The position numbers and the translations under genes were made by a program. The notes under the pieces are model-generated. The model worked only from the letters and a program-made list of their open reading frames with translations, had not been told where the DNA came from and made no database searches. This document shows positions 1 to 6,840 of a stretch of 9,817 bases of DNA, piece after piece. Every line of letters begins with the position of its first letter. Within the stretch, counting starts at the first letter, position 1. This DNA comes from an uncultured Eubacteriales bacterium (GTDB lineage Bacteria; Bacillota; Clostridia; Oscillospirales; Oscillospiraceae), in the NCBI GenBank assembly GCA_900556935.1, contig USQL01000083.1, positions 1 to 9,817 of the forward strand, in the 5' to 3' direction.

Positions 1-473
1 TTTACGATATGGTTCAGGATGCCCGGACCATGCCCCTGGCCGCCGATAAGTGCATCCTGGAGCGGGACCGGGTTCTGGACATGCTGGACGAGGTCATCGC
101 CCAGATGCCCGGAGAGCTGAAGCAGTCCCGTACCATCGTGGAATCCCGCAACGAGCTCATCAACCAGGCCCGCCGGGAGGCGGAGGGGATTCTCCGCCAG
201 GCCCAGGAGCAGGCCCAGCAGCTGGTGACCAAGGAGGCCATCTACGAGGAGGCCAAAAAGCGCAGCGAGGAGCTGGTAGCCCAGACCCAGAACCGCATCG
301 AGCAGCTGCGCCGCGCCGGCAACGAATACATGGACTCCGCTCTGAAGGAGACCGAGGAGACCATCGCCAAGGCCCTCAGCGAGGTACGGGACACCCGTAT
401 GAAGTTCCGCACCGTTACGGAGGCCCAGGAGCAGCAGCGCAAGGCCGCTCCCAATGTGGACGTAGAAATGTAA
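1..473 (+). CDS. Coiled-coil protein resembling ATP synthase B/V-type subunit H (5' truncated)
   Basis: The reading frame is already open at the window edge (codons TAC GAT precede the ATG at 9), so this is probably the C-terminal part of a slightly longer protein and the Met at 9 is probably internal. Visible sequence: a short N-terminal segment with a Leu/Asp-rich helix (ERDRVLDMLDEVIAQMP, about residues 18-34 from that Met), then about 100 residues of highly charged, Ala/Glu/Gln-rich helix with heptad character. This is typical of an extended coiled coil like the stalk subunits of F- or V-type ATPases. Small proteins of this kind, annotated as ATPase or hypothetical, are common in Clostridia outside any ATP synthase operon, and no other ATP synthase gene is seen here. 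No membrane anchor is visible in the part present. Function unknown; a scaffold or division-associated role would be a guess. A strong terminator follows the stop by about a dozen bases. Confidence 0.75.
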   Translation, partial: YDMVQDARTMPLAADKCILERDRVLDMLDEVIAQMPGELKQSRTIVESRNELINQARREAEGILRQAQEQAQQLVTKEAIYEEAKKRSEELVAQTQNRIEQLRRAGNEYMDSALKETEETIAKALSEVRDTRMKFRTVTEAQEQQRKAAPNVDVEM

Positions 474-485
474 GCAATCCATTTT

Positions 486-525
486 TTCCCGGAATCGACC
501 GCCAGTCGATTCCGGGGATTTTTTT
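486..525 (+). terminator. Intrinsic terminator after the coiled-coil gene
   Basis: A perfect 12-bp stem (488-499 with 505-516, extendable by a G-U and an A-U pair) closes a five-base loop and is followed at once by seven T residues (519-525). It begins 12 bases after the stop codon at 473. This is a textbook Rho-independent terminator and separates the upstream transcript from the next gene. Confidence 0.93.
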
Positions 526-578
526 GTGCTTCTTTTTCGCCCCCTGCCGAATAGGCTTTACGGAAAGGGGAGGGGAGA

Positions 579-1007
579 ATGCTTGTAAATCGAAAACCAT
601 CGGGAAGGGCCTCCGGTTTTCCGGCGGGACTTGCCATCGGAACCTTCGTGTCCATGCTGCTGACCGCCGCCCTGGCAGCCATTCTGGCGCTGCTTGTCAG
701 CCGGGAGACCGTGGCAGAAAAGGACCTGGGGTATGGGGTGATGCTCATTCTGTTTCTGTCTTCCGCCCTGGGAAGCACCGTCGCCTACGCCAAAATCCGC
801 CATAGGAGGCTTCTGGTATTTGCCCTGTCCGGTCTGTGCTATCTCGTCACTATGACGGCACTTACCGCACTTTTTTTCGGCGGACAGTTCGAAGGGATTT
901 TCCCTACGGCAATGCTGATAATTGGCGGAACAGGCGTAGCTTTTCTCCGTTCTGCGGGTGCCGGAAGGGCAGGGAAGCGGTATAAAATACCGAAGCAATT
1001 TCGTTAA
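579..1007 (+). CDS. TIGR04086/YrzE-type small membrane protein
   Basis: A 142-residue integral membrane protein with four predicted helices (about residues 15-40, 50-71, 78-100 and 106-124). It has a basic N-terminus (NRKPSGR), a basic loop after helix 2 (KIRHRR) and a basic C-terminal tail. Length, four-helix layout and Gly/Ala-rich helices fit the TIGR04086 family of Firmicutes membrane proteins (YrzE in Bacillus), which has no established function. The start is supported by a G-rich Shine-Dalgarno (GGGGAGGGG, 567-575) just upstream of the ATG. The gene stands alone, with a terminator before it and a hairpin right after its stop. Family assignment is by appearance and not by a profile search; another small four-helix family remains possible. 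Confidence 0.7.
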   Translation: MLVNRKPSGRASGFPAGLAIGTFVSMLLTAALAAILALLVSRETVAEKDLGYGVMLILFLSSALGSTVAYAKIRHRRLLVFALSGLCYLVTMTALTALFFGGQFEGIFPTAMLIIGGTGVAFLRSAGAGRAGKRYKIPKQFR

Positions 1008-1016
1008 AATGCACAA

Positions 1017-1057
1017 AAATCCGCAATAGGTAAATTATAATTACCCGTTGCGGATTT
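1017..1057. terminator. Hairpin after the membrane protein gene, possible terminator
   Basis: A 10-bp stem (1017-1026 with 1048-1057) has an inner 5-bp stem (1029-1033 with 1041-1045). It starts 10 bases after the stop of the membrane protein. On the plus strand it is followed by only three T residues, so it is a weak intrinsic terminator in that direction. Read on the minus strand it ends in five T residues, although no minus-strand gene lies to its right before 2781. Confidence 0.55.
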
Positions 1058-1263
1058 CTGCAAGAAAAAGTGCGCGTAAGATTTTTGACACATTTTTAGG
1101 GGAATTATCCAACATATCCCTCAAATAATTCAAAATGATAAAAACATTTGTTTAGTCTAGCGGCATGTTTACATAACAAAATTGACATAAAAATTGTCAG
1201 AATCTACAAAAAAATGTATTTTGGCTAATAATACTTGAATTTTTGCAAAAAACGGAGTATAGT
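1058..1263 (+). promoter_or_regulatory. AT-rich intergenic promoter region upstream of the xerD operon
   Basis: This gene-free stretch is clearly richer in A+T than its neighbours. Two sigma-A-like promoters are visible. P1: TTGACA (1182-1187), 17-bp spacer, TACAAA (1205-1210). P2: TTGAAT (1235-1240), 17-bp spacer, TATAGT (1258-1263). P2 has the better -10 box, but its -10 lies directly against the ATG at 1264, so its transcript would start inside the leader ORF. P1 would give a leader of roughly 45 bases that includes the GGAG at 1254-1257. Which promoter is used cannot be decided from sequence. Confidence 0.55.
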
Positions 1264-1332
1264 ATGTCTATATCAAACGTGATGGAACTGTGCCTCTTTG
1301 GGAAGCGTCCCCGCTTCGGATTTCGCCTATGA
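1264..1332 (+). CDS. Possible 22-codon leader ORF overlapping the next start (ATGA)
   Basis: An ATG at 1264 is preceded by GGAG (1254-1257) at good spacing and opens a 22-codon frame (MSISNVMELCLFGKRPRFGF followed by R and L) that stops with TGA at 1330-1332. That stop overlaps the candidate ATG (1329) of the membrane protein in an ATGA arrangement, the usual signature of translational coupling. The membrane protein itself has only a poor Shine-Dalgarno, so a coupled leader is a sensible explanation. The peptide has no recognisable attenuator pattern such as runs of one amino acid. Chance occurrence remains possible. Confidence 0.35.
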   Translation: MSISNVMELCLFGKRPRFGFRL

Positions 1333-1829
1333 GCAAGCCTATCTCACGGTATCTCGATTTCCGCCAGCGCCGCCTGGAGGGCCGGATGGCTGTCTGCTGG
1401 CTCCTTGGTCTGCTGCTGGGTGCCGCGGGGCGGTGCCTGTGGCCATGCTCCTTTGGGACCGGCCTCTGTGCGGGCTCCCGGTTTTCTGTGCCGCTTCCCT
1501 TTGTGTGGATTCTTGTGTCTCCGGTTTTGGCGTGGGGCTTTCCCGAGTGGGGGTTGGCTTTCCTTGCCGCGTTGACGGCGGCCTGCTTTTCCTGGACCGC
1601 TCTGGGGCTTCGGCTTCTCTTCGGCTCCGCCGGCTGGCTGCTCTGGCCAATGCTCCTGTTTCCGGAGCTGCTGCTCTTTCCCTTTCTTCTCTTTCTGTGG
1701 CTCCGGCTTCTGTCTGGGCGGCGTTTTGTGGCTTCGATTTTCCTGTATTTCGCTGCCGCCGCGGCAATCTGCCTTGCAGACCTGTGTTTGGTAATGCCCT
1801 TTGCGGCATTTCTGATAGAATCTAAATAA
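1329..1829 (+). CDS. Five-helix membrane protein, candidate SpoIIM-like
   Basis: A 166-residue, extremely hydrophobic protein (GTG at 1290 would add 13 residues) with a basic N-terminal segment and five likely membrane helices (about 20-38, 53-70, 74-97, 101-128 and 133-161). It lies 18 bases upstream of xerD and is surely co-transcribed with it. In many Clostridia the gene just before xerD is spoIIM, a five-helix protein of the engulfment complex DMP. Length, helix count and a Pro-containing penultimate helix (LLFPELLLFPFLL) are compatible with a divergent SpoIIM, but I see no diagnostic motif, so this is a position-based inference. The ATG at 1329 is chosen because it overlaps the stop of the leader ORF and begins a natural-looking basic N-terminus; neither start has a strong ribosome binding site. 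Confidence 0.55.
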   Translation: MSKPISRYLDFRQRRLEGRMAVCWLLGLLLGAAGRCLWPCSFGTGLCAGSRFSVPLPFVWILVSPVLAWGFPEWGLAFLAALTAACFSWTALGLRLLFGSAGWLLWPMLLFPELLLFPFLLFLWLRLLSGRRFVASIFLYFAAAAAICLADLCLVMPFAAFLIESK

Positions 1830-1847
1830 GGATAGGTACTTCGGTTC

Positions 1848-2735
1848 ATGCTGGATCTCATTCGAGCCTACGAGAATTATCTCGTCAAGGTAAAGCAAGC
1901 ATCGGAGAATACCATCTCGTCGTACATGCGGGACATTCGGCAGTTTTCCGAATGGCTGCTGGAGGGTGGTATTTCCGATGCGGCGAATGCCACACAAGTG
2001 AATATTCAGGACTATTTGGCTCACCTGCTGGAGCAGGGAAAATCCGGCGCGACTGCCTCCCGGTCGCTGGCCAGCCTGAAAAACTTTTATTCGTTCGCGG
2101 TCTCCAACGGATTTTTGGAAGTTTCCCCCGTAGGGGCCGATATCCACGTGGAGCGGGGCGAAAAGAAGATGCCGCAGATTCTCACCGGCAAAGAGGTGGA
2201 GCTGCTTTTGGCGCAGCCCGTCTGCACCGATGCCAAGGGTTACCGGGACAAGGCCATGCTGGAGGTCATGTACGCCACCGGCATGCGGGTTACGGAGCTC
2301 ATCAGCCTGAATGTGGAGGATGTGAATCTGGAGCTTGGCATGGTGAAGTGCCACAGCGGGAAAAAGTCCCGTGCCATTCCGCTGTATCCCGCCGCGCAGA
2401 AGGCGCTGGCCGTGTACCTTTCCGACGTTCGCGGCGCCATGATTTCCGATGCCACCGAGCAGGCGCTGTTTGTAAACGTAGGCGGCACCCGTATGAGCCG
2501 TCAGGGCTTCTGGAAGATTCTAAAGCACTATCAGGCCAAGGCCGGTATTGAAAAGGAAATCACCCCCCACACCCTCCGCCACAGCTTTGCGGTGCACCTG
2601 CTGGAAAACGGCGCGGATTTGGGCTCCCTGCAGGAGCTGATGGGCCACAGCGACATTTCCTCCACCCAGGTATACGCCCACATGATCAATCAAAAGCTCA
2701 AAAGCGTCTACCAGAAATGCCATCCCAAAGCATAA
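1848..2735 (+). CDS. xerD: Tyrosine recombinase XerD
   Basis: A complete 295-residue tyrosine recombinase of the usual XerC/XerD length. The N-terminal SAM-like core-binding domain (about 1-90, including YLVKVKQASENTISSYMRDI) is followed by the catalytic domain (about 108-290). Catalytic residues are all visible: Arg147 (ATGMRVTEL), Lys172 (HSGKKSRAIPL), His241 and Arg244 (PHTLRHSFA), His267 (LMGHSDI) and nucleophile Tyr276 (TQVYAH). With its partner XerC the family resolves chromosome dimers at dif in the cytoplasm. The XerD assignment rests on length, lack of any attached phage-type AP2 domain, and a housekeeping context beside a possible spoIIM. It could be XerC or a solitary XerH/XerS-like enzyme. 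The Shine-Dalgarno is weak (AAGGA at 1828-1832, 15 bases from the ATG, overlapping the upstream stop), suggesting coupled translation. Confidence 0.9.
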   Translation: MLDLIRAYENYLVKVKQASENTISSYMRDIRQFSEWLLEGGISDAANATQVNIQDYLAHLLEQGKSGATASRSLASLKNFYSFAVSNGFLEVSPVGADIHVERGEKKMPQILTGKEVELLLAQPVCTDAKGYRDKAMLEVMYATGMRVTELISLNVEDVNLELGMVKCHSGKKSRAIPLYPAAQKALAVYLSDVRGAMISDATEQALFVNVGGTRMSRQGFWKILKHYQAKAGIEKEITPHTLRHSFAVHLLENGADLGSLQELMGHSDISSTQVYAHMINQKLKSVYQKCHPKA

Positions 2736-2770
2736 AAAGAGCTTACGGCCTTCAAACCGTAAGCTCTTTT
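2735..2770. terminator. Bidirectional terminator between convergent genes
   Basis: A perfect 14-bp inverted repeat (2735-2748 with 2757-2770) with an eight-base loop begins at the last base of the xerD stop. It ends in TTTT on the plus strand and reads into five T residues on the minus strand. It lies 10 bases beyond the end of the convergent metallophosphatase gene, so it can serve both transcripts. Confidence 0.92.
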
Positions 2771-2780
2771 CTATCCTTAA

Positions 2781-4139
2781 TTATGCCCGTACCCGCCGGA
2801 TTTCCGCGGACCGGAACACCGACCCCTCCATCAGATATTCCTGTACAAGGTCCCGGATAAACCGTTTATCGAATTTGGCATCCCCGTCCGGCGCCGCCAG
2901 GCTGGGGTAGCCTGTGCCCCGCTGCAAATAGTCATCGGTGACGACGGTGTAGATTCTGCCGGGTTCCACCAGCCGGCCGTCAATTTGCATGGAGAAAGGG
3001 GTCCGGCACACGGTAACGTTGCTGCTGAAGCCCAGGCAGCCCAGCACCGTTCCCCGAAAGCCGGGCCCTCGGCCGGATTGGTGGGTGTGGGATTCCTCTA
3101 AAGAGCACCTTACCGCTTCCAATAGCTTTTCGCCGGGCAGGGAATAGATCGTGGGGTTTAGCTTGGAAGGGAGGAGTTCTAATAGACTCTTTCGGGATAC
3201 CGGCCTGCGCAGCGGCCCCATGGCAATGCCACCGTGCATCAGCGCCAGATCTCCGCCAAATTCCGCTCTCAGACAATCACAGATAAAATTAAGAAATTCG
3301 CTTTCCCGGAACGGGGCAAAATCCAGCTCCCGAAGAACCGGAAGTTCCCGGGATAAGATTGCCTCCGCCTTTTCCTGGGCTTTTTCCAGTTGACCGTCAA
3401 ACCGTTCACTGCTTTGGTCCGGAAGTTCTATTTGTATCGATTCCAAAATTCGGATACCCTGTTCCTCCACGTCCAGCGTGACCCGTCCCAGGAACTGACC
3501 CATGCCGGACTGAGAATACCGTTTTTCCGTAATCACCGCATGTGAATGGCCACCCAGCCACAAATCCACCGGCGGCAGCCGTTTTTCCAGTTCCCGGTCC
3601 ACCGGCTGTCCACTGTGGGACAGGAGAATGGAGAAGTCATATTTTCCGCGGTTTTCCTCCAGAATTCTTGTCACAGCAGGAGCCGGGTCCGTGGTATGCA
3701 GATTCCCCATTTCAAAAAACAGGTTATATTTGTTTGCCACCATTCCAAAGCCGTAGTAAGGTGCCAGACCGATGAGCAAAAACCGTTTTCCGCAGCGTTC
3801 CAGAATCACATGGTCCCGCAGTCCCGGAACAGGGGTGCCATTGTTATGGGTGATATTGGCGCAGAGCAGGGGAAGGCCCGCTAATTCTTCCAGATTCTCG
3901 CTTCCCAAATCGATTTCATTATTGCCCAGGGCCATCGCGTCCATACCGCACAGCCGCAGCATTTCCAGCGCGCTTTTCCCTTGGTCCGCCTGAACCAGCG
4001 TACTTTTCAGGTCCATAAAGTCGCCGCTGTCCAAGTAGAAATCCGCACTTTCCCGATGATCGGAAAGGTAAGCACAGACCCGGCTCAGGAAAGGAAAATT
4101 TGCGTGGATATCGTTGGTATGGTAGATATTCAAATGCAT
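2781..4139 (-). CDS. Cytoplasmic 5'-nucleotidase/metallophosphatase, YunD-like
   Basis: A 452-residue two-domain protein. The N-terminal calcineurin-like metallophosphatase domain (about 1-205) shows the metal-binding motifs in order: D10-x-H12 (HTNDIHANF), D40 (LDSGDF), N73 (LGNNEID), H175 (LLSHSG) and H198-x-H200 (GGHSH). The C-terminal half (about 260-440) looks like the 5'-nucleotidase C-terminal substrate-binding domain (LMHGGIA, SLPGEKLLEAV). The layout matches UshA/YfkN/YunD enzymes, which hydrolyse nucleoside 5'-phosphates or related esters. There is no signal peptide, so unlike UshA it should act in the cytoplasm, as YunD does. One oddity: the GNHE signature reads GNNE, replacing the His that acts in catalysis in UshA; I recall a similar GNNE in YunD-type proteins. 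AGGAG precedes the ATG at 7-base spacing. It lies 76 bases downstream of pfkA on the same strand, so co-transcription is likely. Confidence 0.85.
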   Translation of the reverse strand: MHLNIYHTNDIHANFPFLSRVCAYLSDHRESADFYLDSGDFMDLKSTLVQADQGKSALEMLRLCGMDAMALGNNEIDLGSENLEELAGLPLLCANITHNNGTPVPGLRDHVILERCGKRFLLIGLAPYYGFGMVANKYNLFFEMGNLHTTDPAPAVTRILEENRGKYDFSILLSHSGQPVDRELEKRLPPVDLWLGGHSHAVITEKRYSQSGMGQFLGRVTLDVEEQGIRILESIQIELPDQSSERFDGQLEKAQEKAEAILSRELPVLRELDFAPFRESEFLNFICDCLRAEFGGDLALMHGGIAMGPLRRPVSRKSLLELLPSKLNPTIYSLPGEKLLEAVRCSLEESHTHQSGRGPGFRGTVLGCLGFSSNVTVCRTPFSMQIDGRLVEPGRIYTVVTDDYLQRGTGYPSLAAPDGDAKFDKRFIRDLVQEYLMEGSVFRSAEIRRVRA

Positions 4140-4169
4140 AATTGTCTCCTGTTTCGTCTGAATACAGCT

Positions 4170-4198
4170 TTGGGGTCAGGCGCATCACCCGACCCCAA
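4170..4198 (-). terminator. Stem-loop between pfkA and the metallophosphatase gene
   Basis: An 8-bp GC-rich stem (4170-4177 with 4191-4198) lies 18 bases past the pfkA stop. No T-run follows on the minus strand, so it is at best a weak terminator or a processing/stability hairpin that lowers expression of the downstream gene. Confidence 0.4.
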
Positions 4199-4215
4199 GT
4201 ATATTCACTATGTAA

Positions 4216-5187
4216 TCAGATGCCGGTCATGGCCGCCAGTACATCCACTTCCATCTGCTGGATGCTCTTCTTCATGGACAGGCCTTCGTCGATATCCACA
4301 TCGGAGAAGCTGCCGTCGTGGGTGCAGACAATCCGGTTGGTCTTGCCCTGCAGCAGCAGCTCCACGGCCAGATAACCCATCTTGGTGGCGTTGACTCTGT
4401 CTCTGCCGGAGGGGGAGCCGCCACGCTGAATATGGCCCAGAACCGTCACACGGGGGTCCAGGTCAATGGCTTCCTTAATCTGCTTGGCAATATCCGTCGC
4501 CTTTCCGGCACCCTCGGCCACCACAATCATGTAGTGGGTAAAACCGTTGAAACGGGCCTGGCGAATCTTTTCAATAACGTCCTTTTCAAAATCAATGGGC
4601 TCCTCAGGAACCAATACAGCCGTTGCGCCGCAGGCAAGGCCCACATACATGGCCAGATAACCGGCGTTGCGGCCCATAACCTCCACCACGGAGCAGCGCT
4701 CATGGGACTGCATGGTGTCCCGCAGCTTATCGATGCACTCGATGGCCGTATTGGCAGCGGTGTCGAAGCCGATGCAATAGTTGGTGCAGCTGATGTCGTT
4801 ATCAATGGTGCCAGGGATGCCGATGACATTGATGCCGTACTTACTCAGCGCCAGAGCGCCCCGGAAGGTGCCGTCACCGCCGATGGCAATGATGCTGTCC
4901 AGTCCCAGGAACTTGCAGGTGGAAACCGCCTTGCGCTGACCGGCCTCGGTCATAAATTCCTCACTGCGGGCCGTATAGAGGATGGTGCCGCCGCGGTTGA
5001 TGGTATGGGCGACGCTCTTCTCGTCCAGCCGGACAATATCTCCGGAAATCAGGCCATTCCAGCCACGCCGGATGCCGTAGCACTCCACACCATGGTACAG
5101 CGCGGTACGCACAACCGCCCGAACGCAGGGATTCATACCAGGGGCATCTCCGCCGCTGGTCAGAACACCGATTCTTCTAACGCTCAT
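4216..5187 (-). CDS. pfkA: ATP-dependent 6-phosphofructokinase
   Basis: A 323-residue protein of standard PfkA length, phosphorylating fructose 6-phosphate to fructose 1,6-bisphosphate in glycolysis. Visible signatures: GGDAPGMN (12-19, nucleotide phosphate loop), GGTILYTAR (66-74), IGGDGTF (102-108), PGTIDND (125-131, containing the catalytic Asp equivalent to E. coli Asp127), a sugar-phosphate segment around MGRNAGYLA, and the C-terminal QRGGSPSGRDR. The Gly in GGDGT and the Gly in PGTIDND are the residues found in ATP-using enzymes; PPi-using enzymes carry Asp and Lys there, so ATP is the expected donor. A perfect AGGAGG lies 7 bases before the ATG (minus strand, 5195-5200). Its promoter is in the divergent region upstream, and a metallophosphatase gene follows. 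E. coli-like enzymes are tetramers regulated by ADP/PEP; regulation is not visible here. Confidence 0.97.
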   Translation of the reverse strand: MSVRRIGVLTSGGDAPGMNPCVRAVVRTALYHGVECYGIRRGWNGLISGDIVRLDEKSVAHTINRGGTILYTARSEEFMTEAGQRKAVSTCKFLGLDSIIAIGGDGTFRGALALSKYGINVIGIPGTIDNDISCTNYCIGFDTAANTAIECIDKLRDTMQSHERCSVVEVMGRNAGYLAMYVGLACGATAVLVPEEPIDFEKDVIEKIRQARFNGFTHYMIVVAEGAGKATDIAKQIKEAIDLDPRVTVLGHIQRGGSPSGRDRVNATKMGYLAVELLLQGKTNRIVCTHDGSFSDVDIDEGLSMKKSIQQMEVDVLAAMTGI

Positions 5188-5226
5188 AATAGAACCTCCT
5201 ATTTATGGGTTTATAGCCATACTCTT

Positions 5227-5255
5227 ATTCTACCGAAAAATGCGGTTAATGTAAA
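5227..5255 (-). promoter_or_regulatory. Sigma-A-type promoter for pfkA
   Basis: On the minus strand a TTTACA -35 box (plus 5250-5255) and a TAGAAT -10 box (plus 5227-5232) are separated by exactly 17 bases, each matching consensus at five of six positions. The expected start point is about 30 bases before the AGGAGG of pfkA. Confidence 0.75.
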
Positions 5256-5325
5256 GATAAAAATCTGGGATTTCTCATGTTTTTTTGTATCAATTTCGCC
5301 ACTTTGATGGAATTGCGCGTTCCTC

Positions 5326-5353
5326 TTGCTTTTTGACCGGGAAACTGTATAAT
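5326..5353 (+). promoter_or_regulatory. Sigma-A-type promoter for the transferase operon
   Basis: A perfect TATAAT (5348-5353) sits about 34 bases before the ATG at 5387. The best -35 at suitable distance is TTGCTT (5326-5331, 16-bp spacer). A better-looking TTGACC (5333-5338) is only 9 bases away and cannot pair with this -10. It is divergent from the pfkA promoter. Confidence 0.65.
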
Positions 5354-5386
5354 GAAGACAGTGAAAGTGAACGGAGGGGAGCAGAC

Positions 5387-6262
5387 ATGATCCGAGATAT
5401 CAATCGCTACGAAGACTGTTGTGAATTCATCAGCGGTTTTCAGGGCGATCCGCTTTTTTCTGACCCTATGCTCAGCACCCAAGAAATGCTCGACTGCAAC
5501 CTCATCAAAGCCTTTACCCGGCCAAACCGCCGTATCCTGGGGGTATATGATGCGCAATTGGCAGGTCTTTTCGTCCTGCTGACTCTGCCGGAGGAGAAAT
5601 ACCTGGAAATGCTGGTGGGCTTGTCTCGGGAGAAGCAGGTCTATGCAGAGCTGCTGACGTTCCTGAGGCAGGAATACTCCGGTTGGAACGGGGATTTTGT
5701 ATTCAATCCCCGAAATATACTTCTGAAAGAGGCTCTCCAGAATGAGAACGCGACATTCGAACAGGAGCAGCAGAGAATGGTGTTTTCCGGGCAGCTTTTA
5801 CCAGCAAATACCGATGAAATACGCATGTTTTCTAAACAATATTTCGCAGAATACTGTGCCATTCATGGAAAGGACATGTATTGGACCGGCGAAAAAATCG
5901 CTGCCGCACCGGAGAAATTCCGAACATTTCTGGCCTTAAACCAAGGCTGCGTTGTCGGATATCTGGATGTGACCCATTGCTTTGAAGAGAATGAGCCATA
6001 CGATGTTTATGTCCTGCCGGAATATCGCCGTAGAGGCTATGGGCGAAAGCTGCTAGCCAAGGCGTTGGAATGCAATCAGCCCAAGGGGATGATGCTGCTG
6101 GTAGAAACAGACAACAAAGCAGCGATCAGGCTGTACGAGTCGATGAACTTCAAGACCATGCCCGGGCAAAACAGTTTGACGGCCCATTGGCGGATTCCTG
6201 AAGAAAAAGAAATTGACTTTGATAAATATCCAAGCGGAAGGAGGCATTCGGATGTATTTTGA
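5387..6262 (+). CDS. GNAT family N-acetyltransferase (copy 1)
   Basis: A 291-residue protein with a GNAT domain in its C-terminal half. It shows the acetyl-CoA motif A (YVLPEYRRRGYGRKLLAKAL, 208-227; R-x-x-G-x-G at 214-219) and motif B (ETDNKAAIRLYESMNF, 240-255). The N-terminal half (about 1-130) resembles a degenerate second GNAT-like fold, as in two-domain acetyltransferases. It should transfer an acetyl group from acetyl-CoA to an amine; the acceptor is unknown. The ATG at 5387 is preferred over upstream in-frame starts because GGAGGGG sits at correct spacing and a TATAAT lies just before it. It is the first gene of the operon; its stop overlaps the next start by 11 bases and its last codons contain that gene's AAGGAGG. 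A diverged, frame-broken paralogue of exactly the same length lies at 7815-8690. Confidence 0.88.
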   Translation: MIRDINRYEDCCEFISGFQGDPLFSDPMLSTQEMLDCNLIKAFTRPNRRILGVYDAQLAGLFVLLTLPEEKYLEMLVGLSREKQVYAELLTFLRQEYSGWNGDFVFNPRNILLKEALQNENATFEQEQQRMVFSGQLLPANTDEIRMFSKQYFAEYCAIHGKDMYWTGEKIAAAPEKFRTFLALNQGCVVGYLDVTHCFEENEPYDVYVLPEYRRRGYGRKLLAKALECNQPKGMMLLVETDNKAAIRLYESMNFKTMPGQNSLTAHWRIPEEKEIDFDKYPSGRRHSDVF

Positions 6263-6840
6263 AGAACTGTGTTCCACACTGCAAGCCTTACAGCCCATTG
6301 AAGCCCTGGTCCTGGGCGGATCCAGAGCAGGGGAAAGGTACGACCAGAAATCAGATTACGATTTGTACGTCTATTGTACCGAGCTCCCGTCCTCAGAGAT
6401 CCGCATGGAGCTTCTCCGCCGGGTCTGTAACCGTATTGAGCTGGGCAACGACTTCTGGGAACTGGAGGATGACTGCGTGTTAAAGGACGGCATCCCCGTG
6501 GATATTCTCTACCGAAGCCTGGATGCCTTCGCCCAGGATGTGGCCGCGGTGGTGGAAGGGTATTCCGCCAGAAACGGATATACCACCTGTATGTTGCACA
6601 ATCTGCTGCACAGCCGCATTCTCTACGACCGGAATGGCCGCTATGCCGCCCTGCAGAAGCGCTTCGATGTCCCGTATCCGGAACAGCTGCGCCAAAACAT
6701 TCTCCGGCGCAATCTGCGCCTGATCACCGGGAATCTCCCGTCCTACGACGAGCAGCTGCGCAAAGCCGTCAGCAGGGGAGATACCCCTAGCATCAACCAC
6801 CGCATGACCGCCTTCCTGGAATCCTATTTCGACATTCTCT
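6128..6840 (+). repeat. Near-identical direct repeat, copy 1
   Basis: This segment covers the last third of a domain of GNAT copy 1, its overlap with the nucleotidyltransferase and the first about 196 codons of that gene. It matches 8556-9268 at an offset of 2428 bases. By eye there is one mismatch (6158 A versus 8586 G) and then 682 identical bases. To the left, differences appear quickly (for example three within 6116-6127); to the right the copies diverge after 6844. Confidence 0.9.

Noticed and set aside
1268..1861. Long minus-strand frames opposite the membrane protein and xerD start
   Set aside because: Their products are Arg/Pro/Gln-rich low-complexity sequences typical of antisense frames of a GC-rich gene, without ribosome binding sites or recognisable domains.
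1848..2735. Integrase of a mobile element
   Set aside because: Size, simple two-domain layout, housekeeping neighbours and lack of adjacent excisionase, tRNA or att-like repeats favour XerD.
4216..5187. Pyrophosphate-dependent phosphofructokinase
   Set aside because: GGDGT and PGTIDND carry the Gly residues of ATP-using enzymes instead of the Asp/Lys typical of PPi-using ones.
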